Notes: generated by a model not told the origin, from the sequence alone. Shown: positions 48,599-62,020, counted from the stretch's first letter. The stretch: 64,000 bases of DNA from Lutjanus erythropterus (GCA_020091685.1 CM034601.1:5354429-5418428), one strand, 5' to 3'. Translations and numbers: made by a program.

Positions 48599-48660
48599 GC
48601 TGCACCTGAACTCTTCAGCGTCTTCCTCTGCTTTTCTGCCACAATTCATAAAGGTAAAAA
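48599..48660 (-). other. Possible noncoding first exon of the CLK gene
   Basis: A strong minus-strand donor (CTC|gtaagtta) occurs at 48597-48598, with a purine-rich stretch before it (cagaggaagacgctgaagag). It would suit a leader exon whose intron spans the mariner remnant at 47.7-48.5 kb. Only the donor motif supports it, and the upper limit is unknown. Confidence 0.3.
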
Positions 48661-48679
48661 TGTCTAATTTGGAACAAAA

Positions 48680-51600
48680 TAAATTCAACCCAAGTGTCAC
48701 GTTTGGCTGTATAGCGAGAGGAACTTCACAGCTCTTCTTCCTTCGCTCTCTGCCTGGTATTTAAACCCTCCGTCCTTCACAGGCTTTGATCTACGAGTGT
48801 CTCCTCAACCCCTGATTCCTTCTTCTCTGTTTTCAAAGCTATACATAGTGCTACATCCCTCCAGCCTACAAACGTATTGGTGTCTCTATCTCCAGGGTTT
48901 CCCTGGCCTTTTGGAAAAGGCTTAGTTACGACCCCCCAGCCAGCAAGGCAGCTTCCGGAGAGGCGAGAAGATAACATGAAACTATAATGGCCCCTGTGGG
49001 GAAATTAGGTTTTTGGAGCAGTCACTGGATACAGCAAAGTAAAGAAAACAGAAATGAAAAAGTTGAGGAAAATGTCAAGACAACATACTGCAATAGATGT
49101 TAAACTCTTTAGCTTTGAAAAAAATAAAAAATTTTGTGGAGAGAATTTTGCTTTTCTTCTATGTTTTTATATTTTCATATAAAACTATTTAATTTTTACA
49201 GGTACACATTTCACTGTGAGCAATTTTTGAAATCCACTTAATAAGTTTCTAAAACGTATAAACAGCAAGTAAATTATCTGAACTAAAGATTAAAGGTACA
49301 GTACATTTCAAAACTTAAAAGTTTCATTTGGGCTCAAAACTCAAATATCTATTATAGTAAGTTGCTGTGAAATTTGGAGTTGTCTCAAAAAATGTTTTGC
49401 CAGTGAATAGAATATTATTTCAATAGAATGTAGAAATACATGGATACTGTTTGAAGGAAACGTTCATTACAAACTGGAAAAAAGTGCACTGGGATTAAGA
49501 ATCATTATATATTTTGAACAAACTGCCGGTCATCCTGCGGTCCTTTGTAATTCTCTCCTGTCTGCTCTGGCTGCAGCTCGCAGCCACCTGACCAGTGCGT
49601 GACGCGTGTGTGTGACCTGTGGATTGACGGGAACAGGATGGGATGGGAGTCATTCTTCTGGGATTTAGACGGGACAGGAGTATTTTGGGGGGAGATGGAT
49701 GGGAGAGGAGTGAAAATCCCCCCCTCCTCAAATTCTAAGTTACCTACATCATTTCTTGAGAACAGGGACAAATCAGTTCCTACCAAATAAAACTCAGGCA
49801 TTAAAAGGTTTAGCTATACCCGAACGACCCCCGTCTCACTTTCTGGTTTAAAAACGGCAGGAATTAATTTGACAAATTCATTAAATGTTATTGCCATCAG
49901 ATGCGTCTCAACCGTAACATGTCAGCTCTGTAGTTCTTATAAATCAAACCTAAATAAGAATTATGGTTCAAAAATGTGTATTTTGATTAGCATCAAGAGA
50001 ACTCTGAGCAACTTTAAAAATAAAATGGCTAATCACCATGAATATAAATATAAAATATAAAAAGTTAACATTTTAATTTTAAATTTTAATAGCCAAGAGT
50101 TTGACCTTTTAAAATATATTTTCCAACATAAATAAAGAATAAAACTCATAACCCCCTTAAAATATAATTTTGTCTCAGTTCTAAAGAATTACATAATGTT
50201 AATAATAACTAAGTAAGTACGTGATTTTCTTATTCAGCTGGGCACATTACTCAGACAGGGGTGGATATTGGGGAACTATTTTCAGCATTTATTGCTCTTG
50301 TATTTTCCAGCAGCAGGGCAGAGTATGTGGGATTGACTCAAAATAAACTTGTGTGACCACGTTCATGACCATGAAAGATCTTGTCACTCAGTGCAACAAC
50401 AGTGAGGCTCACTGAGGTGTTTTTAAAAATGTCTGGATAACAGTGGAGCTCTGTGGCAGAGGTTTGGACCTGAGTCACAAATTTGATGACTCTAGGATTC
50501 ACTTGACAAAATCGAATGGTTCACATCGTCTGCATGAACGTGAGTCGGCCACCTCGCTGCACAGCAGCTGCTGAAAGCCCTACCTCTCTATGCTGAGTTT
50601 GCAGAGGAGTCTTGAAGAGAAGAAAAGAGCTGTATTCAGAGGGCAAATAGTGAATTTCTCCTCCTTGTTCAGGGAGGAAGGGAGGGAAGGAGAAAAGAGA
50701 AAAAAAGAAAACTCATGGCCCTGCACCTGATTTTTTCATGTCTGTGGCATGTCCTGCAGAGACAGATCATTGTCAGGTATATTTTTGCCGAGAACCATGT
50801 GTGCCAGGTGTGCAGGCAGGTTACAGCAGCCGAGGTGAGCAGCACCGCGTGACACATCCAGCTACGGCCAAGTTTCATTTTCCGAGGCTAGCCCTTTTTT
50901 TTTTCATGTGGAAGGAGAGAGTGAGGCGAGGTGTTTGCAAAATATAATGGTCACCAATTAGATTGATTGAACCAATCTATCTCATCAAGTTGCAGGAGAC
51001 GACTGTGAAGAACTAACATTACAGTAGTGAGCTACACTCAGAAAAAATTATACCAAAGATATATATATATATATATTTATGTACAAAAAACAAATTGCAC
51101 ACTGTAAAACGTGTGGGTCAAAAATCACAGATGGAGACGTAACAATGTCCAACTTCATTCAAGATTTAAAGTTACACAAAGAATAGTAATTCAAGGGTAA
51201 TATTAACATATTTAGCTAGCTAATGCTAAGTTAACATTAGCCTAACAGCTAAGTAACTGTAAATAAATGAGGCTTGGTCCCCACCTCTGGACATGAGCTG
51301 TATCAGGGTTTGGATAGGCAGACAGTGCTTGTTTGAATCATATAAATTCATCAATCTATTGATCTGAGAATAAGTGAAATATAGATTATCGTCTTACTGC
51401 TTTATCTTATAAACCACGTCTTCATTAAAGTATCTAAATCAGATTTTGTACGGGTGATTGATATCTCGACAACAGCGTGTCCACACGCTTATAGTTTGTG
51501 GTAGCCAATCCATTGCAAGGAAAAACTCTCACTGTCCCTTCCACAAATAGCAGGAATGCCATTCACAGTGGGGGTTTCTCTCTTACTGTATGTTATTTCT

Positions 51601-53700
51601 TATTCATCTTTTCATCACCTCCTCCACCACCCCCGCTGCAGTATATCAGATATTCAACGCCAGCGCCACTTAGAACCCGCCAAAGTTACAAAATTTGAAT
51701 TTTCCCATTTGTCCACACTTTTCCAAGCAAAAGAAAGAGAAAGAAGAGCAAGAATTTTTCTTTCATAAATTGATATTTTGAAATCCTTATAAATATTCAG
51801 CTTCACCAAAACTTATTTTTAATGTTTGGCTTTTTTTTTTTTTTTTTTAAATATGTACCTTTTTTCTTTGTATAGTGGAATATTTACATGTGCTGGCTGA
51901 CTGGTCTATGAGAAGAAGGTCTGCTTTTTATAGCCAACAATGTGAAGGAGGGTCTGTCATTCCAGAGCAGAAGCAGGCTCCCCTCCTCCCTCCTGACTCT
52001 CTCAGGAATATCCATAGGATATGTTTCTCCGTGCTGCTCTCCGGCTCAGCTGTCTCTGATCGACTGTAAATCAGCACTGAGGACGACTCACTCCTGCTGA
52101 CAACCTGCAGGACCGTTGTCACTCACTTAAGGCCCTCCGACACTCACCACTCACCAACGTATGCCAGGAGTGGAGAGCGTTTCACTCCGCATAGTGCACA
52201 CAGCTTGATAGAGAGAACAGGGGTCCTATTTCTGTGCGACTTGATGTTTCCAGAACAGTGATAAGGGCCGATTCTCTGGCATTTTAAGATAATCTGTGTC
52301 GTCCAATGCCTGCGCTCAGGAGGCATGTGTGCAGATACCAGTGTGGCTGCTGTTTCGAGCCCTGCACTATGAGGGCTCTATTAAACTGCTGTCCAAAGGC
52401 TAATTGCAATACATTTTTGGTGAAAATGTACTAAAAATGAACATCTTGATATCTGTTTTATCTTGCGACAAAGTTTCAAAGTCAAATTTTGTTTTGTTTT
52501 AGAGAAAATGCAGTCTAGAAAATGCAGTCACTAAATAATCTGGCCAGTGAAAAAGTCAGTATTGTCAGTTTTACCATTTCCGTAGTTACTGCAGTTATAT
52601 TTTGTGGGTATAAAGTATAGTCCCGAACAGACACAGACAGCTGCAACCGATCCCAGCGGATGCCTATTAGCTCTGTTTATGCTACTTTTTGGAGTCCACT
52701 TGGAAAGGTCTGCGACAAGTCCAAAGTCCACGCGGTCACAAAAATGTTGGTAATGTCTGAACAGATCCTACGTGTTCACCCTCTGATGACAAAATTTACA
52801 TCATATGGACCCCAGTGGAACCTCATGGATGCAGAAAGCATAACACCAGCCTAACTTTCATGCATCTTGCTGTTAACGTTTGCTTAAATTTCCATAGTCA
52901 CCATCGTCTATTCTAGGTTTTAACACATGTATCCCATCCGAAATGACAGCAAATCTAATCTAAAACCGTGACTTTGCTAATCGTAAATATTGTCCCTGTG
53001 ATGTTTTGGTTTCATAGAGAGGATTAGAGGGAAGAGCAAGTAATTGTGGAAATATATGTTGTGTTAACGGCTTGGGTGATGTCGGTGTGTTGGTGTGTAG
53101 GTCCTCCATTTTTGGTTCACACTGAAATATCTCAACAGATATTGAATGGATTGCCATAAAATTTTGTACAGACATTTTTATTGCTTTTCTCTTTGAGTAG
53201 CATTTTGTGTTTAAAAAAAAGTTTATCCCGGTGAATATCCCAATATCTACTAAATAATTTGGCACAATTATTAATAATTCTCAAATGCTGTATTCAGAAG
53301 ACTGACTCTCTCTCCCCATCATGAAGTTGAAATTCATGGTTTTGAGTAAAATGATGATGATGATGATCTCTTGTCATTTAGCATCATCGTCAGGTCAAAA
53401 TTCAGACCAAAGTGTGAGACAGACGTACTGACAGTCTGAGATGACACTCCTCTCCTGCTAATTCTTCATGCTTTGGCTCGATTTGTTTTCTTTGAATGAG
53501 ATATGATCCATCTCAATGAAGAAGGTTGAGATAAGTGACTAGTATATTTAATTAAAGGGGATTATTTGGTTCTATCAGTGTTACTTTAACAGTTAATCCG
53601 ATCCGGCTTAAAATACACTTAGAGGAAATCCAAGCTTTGAAAACTGACCAGACCACACAGTTCTAACAATGAGCACTATGCCAACTAACCACACTGCATA
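48680..53700. other. Intergenic region, no gene recognised
   Basis: There is no reading frame with splice sites or a known domain. A GC-richer stretch at about 49550-49780 with repeated GGGA/GGGAT words looks repeat-derived but I cannot name it. T runs occur near 51832-51848. The region also holds an AT dinucleotide tract at 51058-51077. Confidence 0.4.
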
Positions 53701-53723
53701 CAAGGAGCATACTTAGGATACTG

Positions 53724-53725
<2 letters not shown>

Positions 53726-53760
<35 letters not shown>
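53726..53760. repeat. (CA)17 microsatellite
   Basis: A pure CA run with no interruptions, likely to vary in length between individuals. Confidence 0.95.
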
Positions 53761-53762
<2 letters not shown>

Positions 53763-53799
53763 TTTAAAGTTCTTACATGCTCAGTAAAATAGTCAGTTA

Positions 53800-53905
53800 G
53801 AGATAAACCAAGTTTGCATCTTTTTCCCAGATTCCTGTTTTTTGTTGCCCTCTCGGGATCACAATTCTTCTGCATTTCTCCCAATTTATGACACATTTTC
53901 ACGCA
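53800..53905 (+). repeat. Dispersed repeat, copy 2 of the pair with 39948-40090
   Basis: It keeps the GGGATCACA and ATTTATGACA blocks of the first copy at the same spacing. Confidence 0.5.
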
Positions 53906-53994
53906 TTATTTTGTTATTTTCTTTCTTTAAAAGTCACCCGAATGCAGAAAACAAAGTATTTGAAGTTTCTTTATGTAAGTCGAGCCATGTTTTT

Positions 53995-54780
53995 TCAATG
54001 CCGTTATTTCGAGATCACAAGTTCATTATTTTAGTATCTTGAGATAACAAAGCTCATTTTCTCGTGATGATGGGTTAATAAACTGCACCTCTGGGTCTCT
54101 GTTACCATGGTAACTATGACATTAAGGGACAGACTTGCCTGTCACTCTTGTCACTCTCTTCTACAAAGTCTCACGAATCTCTTTTGGTTTTATCATTTCT
54201 CGTGTTTTGCATTAATGTAAGGTGTGCACAAAAAAACAGGACAAATTGCATCCTGTGTTGATTCAGTAATGGACAGCACGTTTTATTTTTCAGTATGCGA
54301 CAAAACTGTATTACACAGGAAGGCTGGCAGCCAATCTCTGACGGAGACACTATGCAGTTTCTGCCTGTGTTAGACCACGACTGAAGTCATCCTTTGGTAC
54401 AACAGGATGTGACATTTTCATCTTGAATCCGTTGCTACAGTTGTTAAGATGTTGTCTATGCACGCTGGCAGGCCTCTCCTGACCTCTGACTAACATTATA
54501 AGTAATAAGAGGAAAGAGCGTTTTATTTTCTCATGAAAACAAGTTGATTGTCTCACATCATGAGATAACAAAGGTCGATTTGAGATTTGAACATAGCTTG
54601 TCTTTTAGCCTGTGGTAATAAGTACTTATTAATTGACACATTTAATGTATATGTAAAAAAAAATATCTGGTGTCTTCAGTGCAGCTCAGACGGTGCCCTG
54701 ATGTCCCGGCTCACGTGTGTCAACAGCATGTCCTGTACATGCAGACGTCCCTCCGGGACAATATGCTTTTAATAGACTAG
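53995..54780. repeat. Candidate nonautonomous element with repeated TGAGATAACAAAG modules
   Basis: TGAGATAACAAAG occurs at 54040-54052 and 54561-54573. Each copy lies near a TTTTCTC(G/A)TGA module (about 54058 and 54528). Between them is about 500 nt of unique sequence with no frame. The arrangement suggests terminal or subterminal repeats of one element; the true ends are not clear. Confidence 0.4.
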
Positions 54781-54900
54781 ACAGGGGATAAACGGATGTA
54801 CAGTACTGCTGTTAATAAAAGCTGTGACAGATGAACAAGGACATTGATGCTGTGAAAAAATCTGTAACATTTTCTATGACGTCCATAACAGATTATAAAC

Positions 54901-55225
54901 TTAGGCTGAGCAACATATCATTACATAGACATATATACACTTTAAGTGTTGTCTTTTCCTGATCTTAGAAGCTACATTACAGCAAAATTATGTAATTTTC
55001 TGAACTTACCAGACTGTTCTAGCATTTTTTTTAAACATTTGCTGTTCTATCATTTCATTATGTCCATATTACTGATAAATATTCATCAAAAATCTCATTG
55101 TTTTAATATTTTGTGAAAGCACCCACAGTCATCCCTACAATATTGCAACATCGAGAAATATCTATATTGAGGTATTTGTTAAAAAATATTCTGTTATGTG
55201 ATTTTGTCAGTATCTCCGAGCCTTA
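54901..55225. mobile_element. hAT-like MITE with perfect 8-bp target duplication
   Basis: The ends are TTAGGCTGAGCAACATATC and TCAGTATCTCCGAGCCTTA, imperfect inverted repeats. They are flanked by TTATAAAC on both sides (54893-54900 and 55226-55233). The interior (TAAGTGTTGTCTTTTCCTGA, GAACTTACCAGACTGTTCTA) is the usual body of a common fish element. It is 325 bp and noncoding. Confidence 0.85.
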
Positions 55226-55233
55226 TTATAAAC

Positions 55234-57600
55234 ATACTTACAATGCATTATACTCTGCTTAAAGCGCTGTATACTTTTATCTGTAAGCATGCGTATATAT
55301 TCATAATTCTTTATGACAATAATCAACATATTATAAAGCATTTAAAATGGCTTCAAGGTCAAGTATCATAAAACTTCATAACTGCTGGTCACTCACTGAC
55401 ATTTGTTTTGCAAGGATGATCGATTCTCAGCTGTAATATATTAGAACCGTTTTATGATGCATTATATTGTGATATGTTACTTTAAGTGGCCATTGGAAGC
55501 TTTAAGTGAAGTTATACAATTCCCTAATGAAATAACCCTAACTCTGCCCTAACATATACATTTAGAAATGTAATATATATATTCAATTAATCAGTTTCTA
55601 CAACTATTAATCCTTTGATTTCTATCAACTATTCTTTAAGTGTTAGGGCTAGTGAATTTATCAAATGTTAAACTTACTCTTCTGCTTCTACTCCTCTTTT
55701 TTTCTACCTTTTCTACTTTTTTAAATATTTGGCTTTTTTTTTTTAAATAATTTATTACACTTGAAGTGAAAAAACTTAATAAAAATATTACAATTTAGCT
55801 TCCAGCTTTTTTTAGCCATGTATTTCAGCTCATAACTTCTTTAGATGATGCCGTTTAGCCTCCAACTCTAGTATAAAACACTATCGTCCCTGCAAAAAAA
55901 GGCAGTGAGTGACCAGCAGTTATGAAGTTATGATATTTATATGATAAGTATAAGTAATGATAATAATAATAATAAGATACATTATGATATTTGACCTTAT
56001 AAGTCATCAGAAAAGGTGTTATGATTATTTTCAAAAGCATGATGCATATTGGAGTGCTTATAACTATAATTACACAGTGCTATAAGCAGATTATAGTACA
56101 TTATAAGCATCTTTATAATGCATTACAGGCATGGGCGTCATAGAAAAAGTTTTCTTTCTTCCAGCTTTCAAAACCTCACATTGGTCAAATTAATGCAGTG
56201 TCACCCTGAGAAGTTCCTGCTGCTGAGTTAAGTGAAAGTGATTTTTCTCCTCACCTGTCTTTGTTATTGAAGCTGTGATGTCTCGTGCTTCTCCTCTCCT
56301 CTGGCTCGCTGCTGTTTGCTCTCCTGTTGGTCTGTTTGAATAACTTAACCCTCCTCTTCTTCAGCTTCCACCCACAAGTCTCTCCGAGGGGGGAACACAA
56401 ACACTTGTTGCCACGCTGCATAGCTGCCAAACAAGGAGGGACAGAAGTGGCGTCCGTGGTGCAATAAAACCTTGTGTCCCTCAGAAAACCAAGACGTGAA
56501 CATTCCTGCGCACTTCTAGGCAGTAAAATCCAAAGCCAGCTGCAGTGAAAAGGGACACGGGGAGCCGCTCCTGCCACGACCCCTGGCCTGACCCAGCATG
56601 GGCTCTTCTTTCGTCCTGGAGGAGAAAACATAGTGTACCATGTCTGATCTGGAACTGCTGCTGCAGGATGATGCAGGTGGTTTCTGATGTACTCCATGAA
56701 TGACACCAGACACTATTTCATTCTAGATAATTGAACAAAATGTAAACACGGTGTCATCTCAGTTCATACACGACCTTACAAGATCTCATAAAAACCTCTG
56801 GTCCTCGCAGTGTGTTGTGTAGTTTTGTTTCAGTGTCATTAAAATTGGTTGAATCAGTGTTGTTTTCACTCTTGATATTCATCCCACAGTAACAGTGAGG
56901 TGTAACTTCAGAACAGTTACTCAGAGAGTTTAGGGGGACGTCACTGCACATGCTCAGAAACATGGTTCCACATTTGCACTTTTCAACTCGTTTGATTCGC
57001 TAAGAGGACCAAACTACACCAGCTATGACATTTGTAGTCTAGTCTGGCCGGGCACACGTCATGATTACTTCAGGGTGGAAAACTGGAAGCAACCACAGAA
57101 TATTAAGTCACATAACCAAGCACAGAGTAGTGTAAGTGCTCACAATTTCCAAAATAGTAAATATACTACAGTTAAGTGTTCAAGTAACTCTAAGTTTCTT
57201 TTTGACGTCTGTAGGCTCTTATGTATGTGCAGCAGGTCATGTCAGCTGCCATCCAAAAAGTTAAAGGAAGGATAGAGGATGAGGGAGAGGGAGACAGACA
57301 TATTATTCTTATATTAGGCCGTATTGTCATTATTTTAAGTTTGTTTGGCTCCTCTCCAGAGAATCTGTGGTGATGGAATTGCCTCCACCACAGCCTCCAT
57401 CTGGAAAAAAGTTCACTGGAAATGATCATTACAGCAACAAGACCGCCAACAACTTATAAAAGTAATATTGTGATATAACAAGTTATGTAGCTTACTGCTT
57501 TTGATACTGAGTAATAAGTAATAAGTAATATTACTTTTTAAATGAGTAATACAGAGGGAGAAGGGGTCTATAGGAAGAAAAATGCTCTGGCTTGTTATGT
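55234..57600. other. Intergenic, no gene recognised
   Basis: AT-rich sequence. A minus-strand frame at 56251-56706 is long for noncoding DNA but shows no domain, no splice pairing and a composition unlike a known protein. Confidence 0.4.
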
Positions 57601-57636
57601 TTTTTAAGCCAGTCACAGTTGTCTTGAGTGACTCAA

Positions 57637-57860
57637 CCCAGGATGCAGCGAATGTGTCCCTGCAAAATAGTGCCGGGGTGAAAGATTTGCATGTGGGGAG
57701 GTGGCATGAAAATGTCTAAATCACCACAAAAGAAAAGGTAACAGCTGCTAGCTTGTTTACATTCATACTGACCAGGTTACTTGCCATTTTCAGCGTGTGG
57801 CTTGTTAGCACGGAGGTTGTTTCCCATAGCAACATGGATTTTGAAAACTGCCTTTATTTG
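57637..57860 (+). repeat. Dispersed repeat, copy 2 of the pair with 32085-32340
   Basis: GGATGCAGCGAATGTGTCCC, TGCAAAATAGTG, TAACAGCTGCTAGC and TTGCCATTTTCAGCGTG match copy 1 in order, with small gaps between them. Confidence 0.6.
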
Positions 57861-58094
57861 GCAATGGACAGTAGAGGTAGGAAGGTGACAGAGCAAAGCA
57901 GGTGACATCCAACCCCAGCCAGAATCAAAGTGGGGGACAGTGTGATTACATGATATGTGTGTTAGAAAACTAATCCAGGGGGACATCCCCAGTGCTACAG
58001 TTGTTTTCTATGGACCTCAGGACTTGTAGCAAAAAATATGTCCTAAAAATAAGCTGAGGCTAGAGAAACCCCTGCAAATTGAATTCATTTTTGT

Positions 58095-58334
58095 TTCTGG
58101 TGTTTGGTTTGTCTGTTCTGGGCTACTGTAAAAACATGGTGGTGCATCCTGGCCTCTGTAGAGAGGACTTGCACCATCTGTAGATATAAAGAACTCATTC
58201 TAAGATAATTAAAACACAATATTTCTTGTTTACAGATGATTACACACTAATGAAAACATACTTATGAATATTATATTCCATTTCTGCCACATTCTGCCAA
58301 TAGATTCCCCTAAATCTTACACACTGAACCTTTA
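58095..58334 (-). mobile_element. MITE copy 2 of the 44534-44808 family, truncated
   Basis: On the minus strand it begins TTAAAGGTTCAGTGTGTAAG and later reads GTAGCCCAGAACAGACAAAC, matching copy 1 more fully at its start. The far end with CTAGATGCCAC is absent. Confidence 0.7.
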
Positions 58335-58339
58335 AAGCA

Positions 58340-61300
58340 GTTTAATCTTTCTTTTTTTTATGATAATGTGAAAGCATTTTGGGGTTTATTACTGTGAGAG
58401 TGCTGTCACATACTGTGTCATCGATTAGATGAAGTGACAAAGTACATGAAGAAGGATAAGCCCAGCAATTTTAACAGCTATGGACCTATTAATCAGGAAA
58501 AAATACCCATGCTGACATGCATACACACAACTAAATGATTTGCATAAATAAACAATCAGAAGCTTTTGATTTATTTTTTCATTTTTGAGCTTTTGAAATC
58601 TTTCTAAATACACGTCTGCTATCAGACATGCAGCTTTCAAACCAGCCCAAACAAACCACTCTATCCAAACAGAGCACGCTTCATTGAAGCCTGACCAAAC
58701 AAGGTACGTGTGAAATGACCGTAGTGCCATAAAGCGACCAGGCCACAAAAGTCACATAATGCAAAAACAGACGAGAATAGGAGCGACTGAGGCACCGCTC
58801 ACAAGTCAGAGGTGCACCAAAATGATTCTGAAGCTGTTACTTTAATGTAGAAGTATTACATAATGTTGCTGTAAAACGCAGATCATTTAAATGTCATGCC
58901 CTCCCTATAAAACATTTGAACAAATTATCTTTAGCTTTACAACCTGCAACTAACAAAACTAAAATTAGCATCAAAACATCATGGCTACAGGAGGTCCCAT
59001 GGATGAGGCAGACAGACAGAGAGGCAGCCAAGTATGTGATTTTTAATATTCATGTTTTTAAAGACCATAAATTGCAAATAATTTTCATCAAAGTAAGCAG
59101 TTTGGAAAGCAAAGAAACTGTGGCATTTTTTTAAGTTGCTCAACTAAGATCTTTACTTATATTTGGCATGCAATTTAAACAAAAAGCAGGAATATTTACA
59201 GTAAAATATCATATTAATCACAGTACACCTCCTACATGAAGATATGATTGTTTGCAGCTTGAGCAATTTGAAAATATTTAATGAAATATTTGCTGCTATG
59301 CGTTGATAGGAAATAGTTGTGCCAAGGTCTATAACTTAATCAAAACATGTACTAAACAAACAGCCTTTTAAAAGCCAGATGTTTAAATCCAGTTTGGTGC
59401 GAGGACGTGAAATGTGACAGATGGAATTTTTACTGTGACTTTTACAAATATCAACCACGACCACATGCTAGTATTTATATCCTTTACATTAAAAATAAAA
59501 ATATCCTCACCTTTTACAACCAGCATAGTTCAGATTCTGAAACTAGATGCTGATCCCATCGCAAGCACAAGCACTCGTCTCCTCTGAAAAAGTGATTATT
59601 TACTCTCATTATTTATGTAATATTTTGTTTAATTAAAATCTGGGCTTTGTGAAATGTTTGACTTAATTCTCTTTATTTCAGTTTCATCATAGTTTGGTCC
59701 TTTATCTTAGAATCCTGACTATTTCCTCACATTATTCTCCTTTTTTAAGTGCTCAACCAACACGCTGTGTAGGCTTAAAAGTTCATTTATGTTCAGTGTT
59801 ACTTTTGTCTGAACTCTGCGTTCCTTTCACCTGTATTCATGCACATTTTCTAAAATCTTTCAGATACAGACGAAACTCTGAGCGGTGCCCTCTACATGCA
59901 TTGCTTAACATCCATTACAATGTAAGGAACTTATGTAAATATGTGAAAAGACTACATTGGTTGAAATGTACGTATCTATTTTTTCATGTAAAGGGGGCAT
60001 AAATGAGCCTTAAGTTTATATCCAGCTGTTTTTAACTTTTAAGTTTTATTTAAGTCAGTTTTTACCTTCCTCATGAGGAAGTGATGGTTGTTATCAAAGT
60101 TTATCAGATGAAGCAGTTTATTTTACATGAGCAGTATGTGATATTTAAGAATTGGCCACCTGTCAAATTCATACACCAAACAAATAAGGGGCAGCGTATC
60201 ACCAGAGTAACCGTTAATTGCTGTTACTTCTAGCTGCTGTCAGCTAGTTAGCTCAGTTAGCTGTGCAGCTAACGCTACTATTAGTTGACTCGGGTGACTA
60301 CCTGAGACCGAGAGCTTGGAGCTCCAAGGGAGTGCCGGTGTTTGCAATACTTGCACAGGAGCTTTGGACCACCAGGAGGGGGAGGCTTTCAGGACTGGGG
60401 CTGGGAGAAGCAGCAGGGCTCAGCGGCCTGCAAGTGACCACAGCTGGACTTGACACAGCTTCTGAGACCAGCTGAGGCCACAGCTATGCTACCGGACTAT
60501 CGTCTCTTGAGGTACAAAGTGGTATTATGATATGGACGGGCTGGGCTTTGCACACTAACTTCAGTAGATATCTCTGCACAATACATAGACGTACACGAGA
60601 TGCACCCTCCACCAACCGAGCCAGAGGGGCACACCATTCTGTTGATACTTACTTTCAAACTGTAGTTGCCATGTGTGATCACTTGGTGGTGCTGCTGTTG
60701 GCCTCTGTGTTTTCTCCAGAGGATGCAGACAGTGAGGTCAATTTTTCTTGACAGAGACAGAGGCTGACTGCTCCGGAGTCCCACTTAGCAATATTTCCAT
60801 GCATGTGATTCATTACAGACATGCAGTCAGCGTGAAGAGGAGAGGAGGTGACAGATTTCATTTAGTGGAGAGCACACACACACACATGCACACATTCACA
60901 CACAGCACTTTGTAATGAAGAGTGTGCAGTCCAGTTGTATTGACAGTCAGACGTGAAAGCTCTCAGCCATGATTAGAATTTGGTCTATCAGACAGTCAAT
61001 CAGGCAGTCAGACATACAGTATAGCATTAATATATATTAGGTCGTGAGTCTGTCACACTAAAAATGACCTATTTTTTGTTTACCCAACAAAGATGGTTGT
61101 ATGTCAGACATGACAGTGAAAGTAGTTCAGCACTGTTGCAGCGCTGCAAAACCTCGGTGAGGAGGGGCGAGGTGGATTGTTGGGCTAACAAAGTGTTTGA
61201 CTGTAACACTGGAGACTGTAATTGCATCTTGTCTCCTATACCAGCAGTTAACAATGGTGTCCTTTACATCATGACCATGTTTCCCCAACCAAACAAATTA
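58340..61300. other. Intergenic, no gene recognised
   Basis: Only short frames are seen. About 60200-60600 is GC-richer and may be a worn repeat, but I cannot assign it. Confidence 0.4.
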
Positions 61301-61364
61301 CGTTCATCGTGTCTAAATCATCCATCACAGTTCTGTGCCAGGCCATTCTTGGTCTTCCAGGTTC

Positions 61365-61520
61365 TCTTTCGCCTCTTGAGCCATGACACAGGAATTGGGA
61401 CAGGTTGCTTACTGATTACAGGGTTGACAGTTTGATGCCCACCTCCTCCTGTCCACGTGTTGAAGTGTCCTTGTGCACTGAACCCTGGTTTGCTTCCCAG
61501 CCATGGGATAAAATCGGGGA
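61365..61520 (+). repeat. tRNA-type SINE fragment
   Basis: GGTTGACAGTTTGATGCCCA resembles a pol III B box. It is followed by CCTCCTCCTGTCCACGTGTT, GAAGTGTCCTTGTGCACTGA and ACCCTGG, the order of a fish SINE body. Neither the A-box head nor the tail is clear. Confidence 0.5.
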
Positions 61521-61724
61521 GGGTTGTTGAGTCAGAAAAAAGAGAATGCCTAATGAATAATGTGTAGATCATAAAAAAATTATGTCCATGCTGAGTTGGG
61601 CAGACCCCAGTTGCCAGGACTTTTCAAATCTGGACCAATGACGCTCATCTGTCAATCATCACATGCAACCCGACCTATGTTGCCACCCCAGTTCCAATAA
61701 AGAACAATTAAGTTTGTTGTTTGT

Positions 61725-62020
61725 TTGCGTAGAAAGGAGCCACTTGAGGTGGTTCAGGCATTTCATAAGGATGCCACCTGGTCACCTCCCTAGGGAGGTG
61801 TTTCAGGCACGTCCAGCTGGGAGGAGGCCACGGGTCTAGGAGGACTAGGTGGAGGGATTATACCTCTGCCCTGGCCTGGGAAGGCCTCAGGATCCCCTGG
61901 TCAGAGCAGGTTAATGTGGCCGGGAAAAGGGATGTCTGGAGCCCCCTGCTGGATCTGTTACCTCCACGACCTGACTTTGGATAAGTGGTTGAAGATGGAT
62001 GGATGGATGGATGGATGGAC
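61725..62020 (+). mobile_element. RTE/Rex3-type LINE 3' end with (GATG)n tail
   Basis: GGAGCCACTTGAGGTGGTTC, CCCTAGGGAGGTGTTTCAGG and GGATAAGTGGTTGAAGATGG lead into GATG repeats (about 61996-62018), the usual end of this fish LINE. The short reading frame (RMPPGHLPREVFQARPAGRR) is the C-terminal tail and soon hits stops. All 5' parts are missing. Confidence 0.75.

Noticed and set aside
56251-56706. Long minus-strand frame of 151 codons
   Set aside because: It has no recognisable domain, no paired splice sites and a composition unlike a conserved protein.
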